From: Alphaproteobacteria bacterium
GTDB taxonomy: Bacteria > Pseudomonadota > Alphaproteobacteria > UBA2136 > UBA6156
Assembly: GCA_027489415.1 (NCBI GenBank)
Contig: JAIXZU010000029.1
Coordinates: 1 to 17,945 of the forward strand
Reading direction: 5' to 3'
DNA: 17,945 nucleotides
How positions within the stretch are numbered: the first letter of the stretch is position 1; each line of letters begins with the position of its first letter. This document shows positions 12,942 to 17,945 of this stretch, piece by piece. The notes under the pieces are model-generated. The model had not been told where the DNA came from. It saw only the letters and a list, made by a program, of their open reading frames with translations, and made no database searches. Position numbers and translations under genes: made by a program.

Positions 12942-14042
12942 CTAACGCCGATAGCGATCGACTCCCTGGTGCCGATCGTCATCAAAGCGATCAGGCTCGT
13001 CCGCACGTACAGGCTCCGATTCCGACGCCCAGCGCCGTGCGACCCCCGAGGGCGCGGGGACGTCAGACATACTGCGCGGCGCATCGTTAGCCCACCGCCG
13101 CGCCATCACAGGCCCCTGCACCCCGGGGCGTTGCGCTGCGCGATCGTCGGTTCCCCATCTCCTTCCCATAGAACCTGGGTCAGCCCGGGAAGGACCCTCA
13201 ACGTCCGCCAACATCCGATCCTGAGCTTCATCGAGCTGCCTTTGGCTGATGAGCGACCCGTCCGGTCCGGGTACTGGCAACCGATCGTCATCAGATGACG
13301 CGCGGGAAAACTGACTGGCGGGCCATTCCTGCAGGGTTCGGGCGTCCTCCGCTTCCGAAAGAACCTTTCGTGGCAACAGACGTGACAATGCCATCTTCTC
13401 TCTCCTTGCCTGCCGTTCGGCCGGATCTGGCCCACGATGCTGGGTCGGCTCCCGCTCGATCCCGGCAACCGCATGACTACGGGGATCTACCGAGATCCCC
13501 AACCCAGCACTTCCCAGCGCTTCATTCACTAGCTTGGCCCATAAAACACGGGCCTCTTCCACGAATTGCCGCCCATCGGCGGACCGGATCTTGCCACCAA
13601 AGCCTCCGGCTGCGACCACGCGCGTGGTCAGCAAGACATGCACATGGGGGTTATGCGCGCTGCCGTCGTCATGAATTGCGAAGTCTGCGACGAACCCCTG
13701 CTTAGCGTAATGTGCCGCCAAGTTGCGGCACAATTCCAGCCAGGCTTTGGGCGGAAGCTCGCGGGGTAACGAAGCCTCGATCTCTTTTGCCAGACGAGCA
13801 TCCTTGCGCCGCTCCGCCGCCTCGACCCCGTTCCATAAGGCAGCCCGATCTGCCATCCACGGCGCCGCCCCTTCCGGGCACACGATCTCCGCATGCAACA
13901 CATCACGGCGTCCACCAAAGGCGCTCTCACGCTCCTCAACGGCGTTTGGCAGGGTCTCCCCTGCACGGTACGCCGCCGCAGCGACCGCAGAGCGACCGTC
14001 ACCACGACTGATGTTCTTCACGTGCAGATGAAAGATCGCCAT
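12942..14042 (-). CDS. mobA: MobA/MobL relaxase (MOBQ type) with C-terminal repeats
   Basis: From the ATG at 14042 (with a GAGGGTAGGGTG leader) the protein has 366 residues. The relaxase domain covers about 1-210: likely nicking Tyr25 in SAVAAAAYRAG, and the metal-binding histidine motif HDDGSAHNPHVHVLLT (His124, His133, His135). It would nick one strand at oriT, bind the 5' end and lead it through a type IV system. It is shorter than TraA-type relaxases and has no helicase domain. The C-terminal tail is disordered and Arg/Asp-rich, and carries RRW at residues 294, 315 and 336, exactly 21 apart; it ends in Arg-Arg, as secretion signals often do. It is divergent from the coupling protein gene with oriT-like DNA between. 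Confidence 0.93.
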   Translation of the reverse strand: MAIFHLHVKNISRGDGRSAVAAAAYRAGETLPNAVEERESAFGGRRDVLHAEIVCPEGAAPWMADRAALWNGVEAAERRKDARLAKEIEASLPRELPPKAWLELCRNLAAHYAKQGFVADFAIHDDGSAHNPHVHVLLTTRVVAAGGFGGKIRSADGRQFVEEARVLWAKLVNEALGSAGLGISVDPRSHAVAGIEREPTQHRGPDPAERQARREKMALSRLLPRKVLSEAEDARTLQEWPASQFSRASSDDDRLPVPGPDGSLISQRQLDEAQDRMLADVEGPSRADPGSMGRRWGTDDRAAQRPGVQGPVMARRWANDAPRSMSDVPAPSGVARRWASESEPVRADEPDRFDDDRHQGVDRYRR

Positions 14043-14108
14043 CACCCTACCCTCACCGCCACTTTCGCGAATGGCATCCGGCAGTCAAGGGCGCACGGAG
14101 GGGTCCCA

Positions 14109-14230
14109 AGGGGCTTGCCCCTGGCGCACGTGCCGGTTTTCTCCGGTCGCGTCCCGCGCCGGTCAGAAAACCGAGCACCCGCATCGCCACTTCGTCCAAT
14201 GCGTACGCGTTCGGCGATGCGTAAGTGCGC
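14109..14230 (+). other. oriT: Candidate origin of transfer (oriT)
   Basis: It lies between the divergent relaxase and coupling protein genes. Parts: a palindrome AGGGGC-TT-GCCCCT (14109-14122); a 40-base extended hairpin 14134-14173 (outer arms CGGTTTTCT and AGAAAACCG, inner CCGG and CGCG arms with small bulges); and an imperfect inverted repeat 14204-14223 (TACGC and GCGTA outermost). The last runs straight into TAAGTGCGC (14222-14230). MOBQ plasmids such as RSF1010 have an inverted repeat followed by a nic core of the type (A)AGTGCGCCCT. Here the match ends at GCGC, followed by TGT. Confidence 0.6.
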
Positions 14231-14326
14231 TGTTAGAGTGGCTTACCCGCCTACCTGAAATACTTGATTTTTCCGAATCAGCGCTGCTACCAATGCGGGA
14301 GTTGCATCGGCGAAGGGGGCTTGTGG

Positions 14327-15958
14327 GTGTCAGACTGGTTTAAGGGGTTCGACCCGCTGAAAGGCGTGGATCTGTTTAGCAACAAATCGACCGGCAACAC
14401 GCTAGACGGGATCTCGACCGGCTGGAAGATTGGCACTGAGATCACCAAAACCGTCGCCGGGCATCGCGCCCGCAAAAAGATGGAAGAGGAAGCTGCGCGG
14501 GAGCGGGACCGTCTCCGCGAGGCACTGGAAAACCCACCAGATATCCACGGTTCAGCCAGATGGGCCACCGCCACAGACGTCAACCTGGCGGGCGTGCTGA
14601 AGCCCGTGACGGCTTTCGACACCCCATCCTCCATTCTGCTCGGGACGTTCCCGGACCCGGACCTGAATGACCGGCTCGCTGGGCAGATACACTGGGATGG
14701 TGAGGGCCATCTCATTACAGTGGCCCCTACCCGCTCCGGCAAGTCCACCACCACGATCGTGCCCAACCTGCTGCGTTATCGCGGCTCCTGCGTGGTCCTC
14801 GACCCCAAAGGCGAGCTTTACCGCGATACTGCAGGCTGGCGCCGCACTCTGGGACCCGTTTACCGGATCGCGCCCTTCGGTCGTGACACCGATGGCTTCA
14901 ACCCGCTCGCAACCATCGAGTCATTCTCTGACGCCCGCGCTCTCGCCAGCCTGCTGATGCCGCCGGACCCGAAAGCGCAGAACTTCTTCCGCAATGACGC
15001 CATAGCCTTCCTGACAGCACTCATCATGTTCGTGGTGAAGTTCGCCCCTCCGCATAAACGGACGATGCAGGAGATCCGCGATATTACGGCAGGCCCTCTC
15101 GACGAACTGCACCAGATTGCCGAGGACATGGCGCGCTCCGGAATCTCTGCAATCGCCAACCCCGCAACCACCCTTCTGGGCAAACGGCGCGAGGCATTGT
15201 CGACCCTCCGCGACACCTTCAACTCTGAACTGGCGGTATGGGACGATCCCGGCGTCACGGACGCCACCCGCGAAGGGCTCGATTTCAAGTCTCTGAAGGA
15301 TCAGACGGCGACCGTCTACATCAGCGTACCCTTCGACAAGATGGATGCCTATGGCTCCTTCCTGAAGATCGTTCTGGCCTCAGCGCTCGATGCCATGCTC
15401 CGCAATGAACGGCAGCCAGAGATCCCGGTCCTGTTCGTGCTCGACGAGTTTCTGTCTCTCGGGCCATTCCCCCAGTTTCGCGATGCGATCCGGACGCATG
15501 CGGGAGCCGGGGTGCGCCTTTGGTTCTTCCTGCAGGATCTCTCCACGCTGGAGGAACACTACCCCTCCTCCTGGAAGACCTTCCTGAACTCCGCTGTGAA
15601 AATGTTCTTCGGCACAAACGATGCCTTCACCGGTAGGCTGGTGTCGGAATACATCCTTGGCGACACAACCGTTGCCCACCTGTCTGGTGGAATTTCTGCG
15701 AGCGGTTCGACCACAGGGACCGACATTTTCGAGAAGTCCACGACACGCGGGCATTCCATCAATGCCAACGTGAACTTCTCTCACCGTCCACTGCTGACGC
15801 CCACGGAGGTGGTCAGCCTGCTCAGTGCGACGAACCCGGACCAGACCCGCGCGGGAATCATCTCGATCAGCCAGATTCCGCACCCCATGAAGGTCCGTCT
15901 GGTACCCTGGTTCCTGGGCCATACCTGCAAAACCCGCGCCGGACTGCCGGTCCGTTGA
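14327..15958 (+). CDS. VirD4/TraG-family coupling ATPase without membrane anchor
   Basis: A type IV coupling protein that should hand the relaxase-DNA complex to a transfer channel using ATP. I choose the GTG at 14327 (GAAGGGGGC lies eight bases ahead); the frame opens at a TTG at 14264 but adds a Cys-rich stretch. From 14327 it has 543 residues: Walker A APTRSGKST at 133-141, Walker B VLFVLDEF with Asp374-Glu375, and LWFFLQDLS with Gln403. SARWATATDV, the usual T4CP lead-in, precedes Walker A. VirD4 proteins normally open with two membrane helices; here residues 1-75 are polar (DWFKGFDPLKGVDLF, then a charged helix with RARKKMEEEAARERDRLREA). The protein looks soluble. A membrane protease gene follows 24 bp later, probably in one operon. 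Confidence 0.93.
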   Translation: MSDWFKGFDPLKGVDLFSNKSTGNTLDGISTGWKIGTEITKTVAGHRARKKMEEEAARERDRLREALENPPDIHGSARWATATDVNLAGVLKPVTAFDTPSSILLGTFPDPDLNDRLAGQIHWDGEGHLITVAPTRSGKSTTTIVPNLLRYRGSCVVLDPKGELYRDTAGWRRTLGPVYRIAPFGRDTDGFNPLATIESFSDARALASLLMPPDPKAQNFFRNDAIAFLTALIMFVVKFAPPHKRTMQEIRDITAGPLDELHQIAEDMARSGISAIANPATTLLGKRREALSTLRDTFNSELAVWDDPGVTDATREGLDFKSLKDQTATVYISVPFDKMDAYGSFLKIVLASALDAMLRNERQPEIPVLFVLDEFLSLGPFPQFRDAIRTHAGAGVRLWFFLQDLSTLEEHYPSSWKTFLNSAVKMFFGTNDAFTGRLVSEYILGDTTVAHLSGGISASGSTTGTDIFEKSTTRGHSINANVNFSHRPLLTPTEVVSLLSATNPDQTRAGIISISQIPHPMKVRLVPWFLGHTCKTRAGLPVR

Positions 15959-15982
15959 AGCCATCCATAACGCGAGCTTTCA

Positions 15983-17945
15983 ATGATCAGCTTTGTTGAC
16001 TTTTTCCGCCCCGCCTCCCTGCGCACTGCAGCGTTCCGGTATGCAATTCTCTGCGTCATCCGGATCTTATGGGATCTTTTCATCGGATCTAACCGTTCGA
16101 TCGTTGCCTACCTCCACCCGTTCGACAGTCGTGAAGCATTCAGCCTGGTTTACTCGATTACCTCCCTCTACCTGCCTTTGGGGGTGTTGCTGAACTTCGC
16201 CCTGTGGATCGCACAAGCCGTTCTTTTGTGGCGAATGTTCCGCCTTATCGGAAAGGACCCTGAAGAGATCAAGGCGCAATACAAAACGGCAGGAAGCTGG
16301 CTTGCCACGCCCCTGCTCCTCAGCTCTGTGGTGATTTTGACGTGCTGCATTATCGGCTGGCTTGTGCAAACCGGCGGGATCATCGAATTCTTCCCGCAGT
16401 ACCTAGTCTACTACAGCGGCACCCCTGTCACGGTCGGACTCGTGCTCTCGCTTCTCGGCTCGATGTTCGGTGGCCGGTTTGTGGCGGGCGCAAAGGCATC
16501 GATGGGCGGGCTGTTTGGCATCAACTACCTGCCGAAGGATCATCCCCTGTCTCAGCGGGTGGCACGACATGCTGAGACCCTCGGCCTTCCCGAAGCACCA
16601 GCAGTCGGGATCGTGAACGTGATGAATGCGTTCGCGATCGGCACCCCGAAGAACTCGACGGTGGTTCTCGGTCAGCCCCTCATGGACCTCATCACTGACG
16701 AGGAACTGGACGCCGTTATCGGTCACGAGCTGGGGCACATCTACCATAATGACATGAACCGCATGCAGTTCGCCGAAGGCTTTCAGCGCATGCTGGGGAA
16801 CGTGATCACCGCGACGACGGTCATTCTCGTCAGTGCCCTCTCCCGCAACCGCTCGGACGCTATGTTGGGGAGAGCAGCAGGTGTTGCCCTTCGTCAAACC
16901 GTATTCGTCGGGTCGGAGCTGGTGGTGAAGGGTATTTCCCGCGCCCGCGAGTTCCATGCCGACGCGGTGGGAGCCCGGATCGCCTCCCCGGCTGCCATGA
17001 TAGGTGCCCTCGAACGACTACACGGGTTGCCGTCACAGCCGACTAAACTAGAACATCAATATGGCTACCTGATGTTCCGGGGCAGCCGCCTTGGCGCATG
17101 GTTCTCAACCCACCCGCATGTCGAGAAGCGCATCAAAGCGTTACGCGCACTCAAGGACCAGCCGGAGCCGGATACGGCACCCGAGGCGGTCCTCCATCCC
17201 AAAGTGGATGCTCTGGCGGGCACTGCCGCCATGAAACTCGGTTCCGCGCTCGATACTGCGAAGACGGGTCTGGCAAATGCGTCCACATCTTTCGCATTCG
17301 CGGAGCGCAGTCAGGCGGCCTTGGCATCAGCGTCGAGCCTGATTGGCAATATTCCATCTCCTCGATTCAATCTTCGGGTAGCTGTCCTGGCAGTTGTTAG
17401 CGTGGGCATCCTGGCGCTCGTGGCGCCTGCCATCTACGATTACTACAACATTGATGAGCGGGCGACCGCTCTCAAAGCGTCTGCGTCAGCGACCTATGAA
17501 GCGGTGGGAACCTCGCTTGCTGGCTTACCGGATGCGGCTATGGCTTCGCTCAGCACTTACGACGAGCAGCTGGCGGAAAAGGACCGGGAACTCCGGACCC
17601 GGCAAACGCAGATCGAGGCCCTCACCAGCAGTTTAGAGCGCATGCGCAGCGATCTTCAATACGCCCGGGTGAGCGCCAATGATGCCCGTGCTGAGCTTTC
17701 GCGTATAACGCGCGAAAACATGAGGTTGGCGCAGGGTCAGGCATCAAGCGACGCGAACTCAGATACGATTGCCACTCTGAAAGCGGAAATTTCCCGCCAG
17801 GAAAACCTCGTGATCTCATTGCGTCGCCAGCTAGCACAGGCAGCTTCTGCGCCTTTGCGCCCAGACGCTTCTTCGACGCAGCTGGCCGAAAGCCTTTTGC
17901 GTCGGAGAAACGAGCTGCTTTCTGCCAAGGTCAATGAACAGGAGC
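15983..17945 (+). CDS. Membrane M48 metalloprotease with coiled-coil tail, partial
   Basis: An unbroken frame of 654 codons runs from the ATG at 15983 off the right edge. The N-terminus holds several hydrophobic segments (about residues 14-35, 60-85, 104-126 and 140-160). The zinc motif HELGH is at 248-252 (followed by IYHNDM), and the third ligand Glu323 lies in RAREFHADAVGARI, 70 residues on, the spacing of HtpX/Ste24-type M48 peptidases. THPHVEKRIKALRAL (about 378-392) is the usual end of that domain. A linker, a further membrane segment (about 464-486) and a long coiled coil (about 510-654: ELRTRQTQIEALTSSLERMR and onward) follow. HtpX is about 290 residues, so the tail is an addition. 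It lies 24 bp behind the coupling protein gene. Its role in transfer is not known to me. Confidence 0.9.
   Translation, partial: MISFVDFFRPASLRTAAFRYAILCVIRILWDLFIGSNRSIVAYLHPFDSREAFSLVYSITSLYLPLGVLLNFALWIAQAVLLWRMFRLIGKDPEEIKAQYKTAGSWLATPLLLSSVVILTCCIIGWLVQTGGIIEFFPQYLVYYSGTPVTVGLVLSLLGSMFGGRFVAGAKASMGGLFGINYLPKDHPLSQRVARHAETLGLPEAPAVGIVNVMNAFAIGTPKNSTVVLGQPLMDLITDEELDAVIGHELGHIYHNDMNRMQFAEGFQRMLGNVITATTVILVSALSRNRSDAMLGRAAGVALRQTVFVGSELVVKGISRAREFHADAVGARIASPAAMIGALERLHGLPSQPTKLEHQYGYLMFRGSRLGAWFSTHPHVEKRIKALRALKDQPEPDTAPEAVLHPKVDALAGTAAMKLGSALDTAKTGLANASTSFAFAERSQAALASASSLIGNIPSPRFNLRVAVLAVVSVGILALVAPAIYDYYNIDERATALKASASATYEAVGTSLAGLPDAAMASLSTYDEQLAEKDRELRTRQTQIEALTSSLERMRSDLQYARVSANDARAELSRITRENMRLAQGQASSDANSDTIATLKAEISRQENLVISLRRQLAQAASAPLRPDASSTQLAESLLRRRNELLSAKVNEQE

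Noticed and set aside
14264..14326. Upstream TTG start of the coupling protein, with a CxxCxxC-like segment
   Set aside because: The GTG at 14327 has a strong ribosome site, and the extension does not resemble known coupling proteins.
15380..15964. 194-residue minus-strand frame within the coupling protein gene
   Set aside because: Shadow of a gene with clear Walker motifs.
16403..16957. 184-residue minus-strand frame within the protease gene
   Set aside because: Shadow of the M48 gene, whose own frame is open to the window edge and has the zinc motif.
1..17945. CRISPR arrays, tRNA and rRNA genes, insertion-sequence transposases
   Set aside because: None was seen on either strand by reading; no regular repeat-spacer pattern and no transposase motif.

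Overview
The window looks like an accessory, plasmid-like or integrated-element region of a high-GC alphaproteobacterium. Three things point there: a LexA-type operator of the direct-repeat form used in that class (GTTC-N7-GTTC), a MobQ-type relaxase next to a VirD4/TraG coupling protein, and several toxin-antitoxin and orphan accessory genes. No rRNA, tRNA, CRISPR array or insertion-sequence transposase was found. A genus cannot be fixed from the sequence.

Left part (1-6147, all on the minus strand): a complete methyl-accepting chemotaxis protein, translationally coupled to a small protein cut by the window edge; about 500 bp without a gene; a ParD/ParE toxin-antitoxin pair with a palindromic operator over its -35 box; a zinc-finger plus GIY-YIG (T5orf172-like) protein; two unrecognised proteins; and a small PD-(D/E)XK-like protein. 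The last faces a plus-strand gene across a region that carries the LexA-type box over a -10 box.

Middle (6300-9125): two unrecognised plus-strand genes ending at a good intrinsic terminator; then, on the minus strand, a class I Fic toxin with its VbhA/FicA-like antitoxin, and a beta-class DNA methyltransferase preceded by a coupled 71-residue protein. From 9126 to 10160 there is about 1 kb with at most one tiny ORF. It holds a run of hairpins, including a perfect 17-bp stem, and an inverted copy of the methyltransferase start region.

Right part (10161-17945): a tyrosine recombinase coupled by a GTGA overlap to a 102-residue protein; a tail-anchored protein with a C-terminal NGxTG motif; and then a mobilisation module. 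The module consists of a small hypothetical gene and a MobA/MobL relaxase on the minus strand, a candidate oriT (long hairpin, imperfect inverted repeat and a TAAGTGCGC nic-like core), and on the plus strand a coupling protein without membrane segments followed by a large membrane-bound M48 metalloprotease with a coiled-coil tail. That protease gene runs off the right edge. The module is the best candidate for an unusual system: a soluble coupling ATPase paired with a membrane protease of the HtpX type, beside a relaxase whose C-terminus carries three exact 21-residue repeats.
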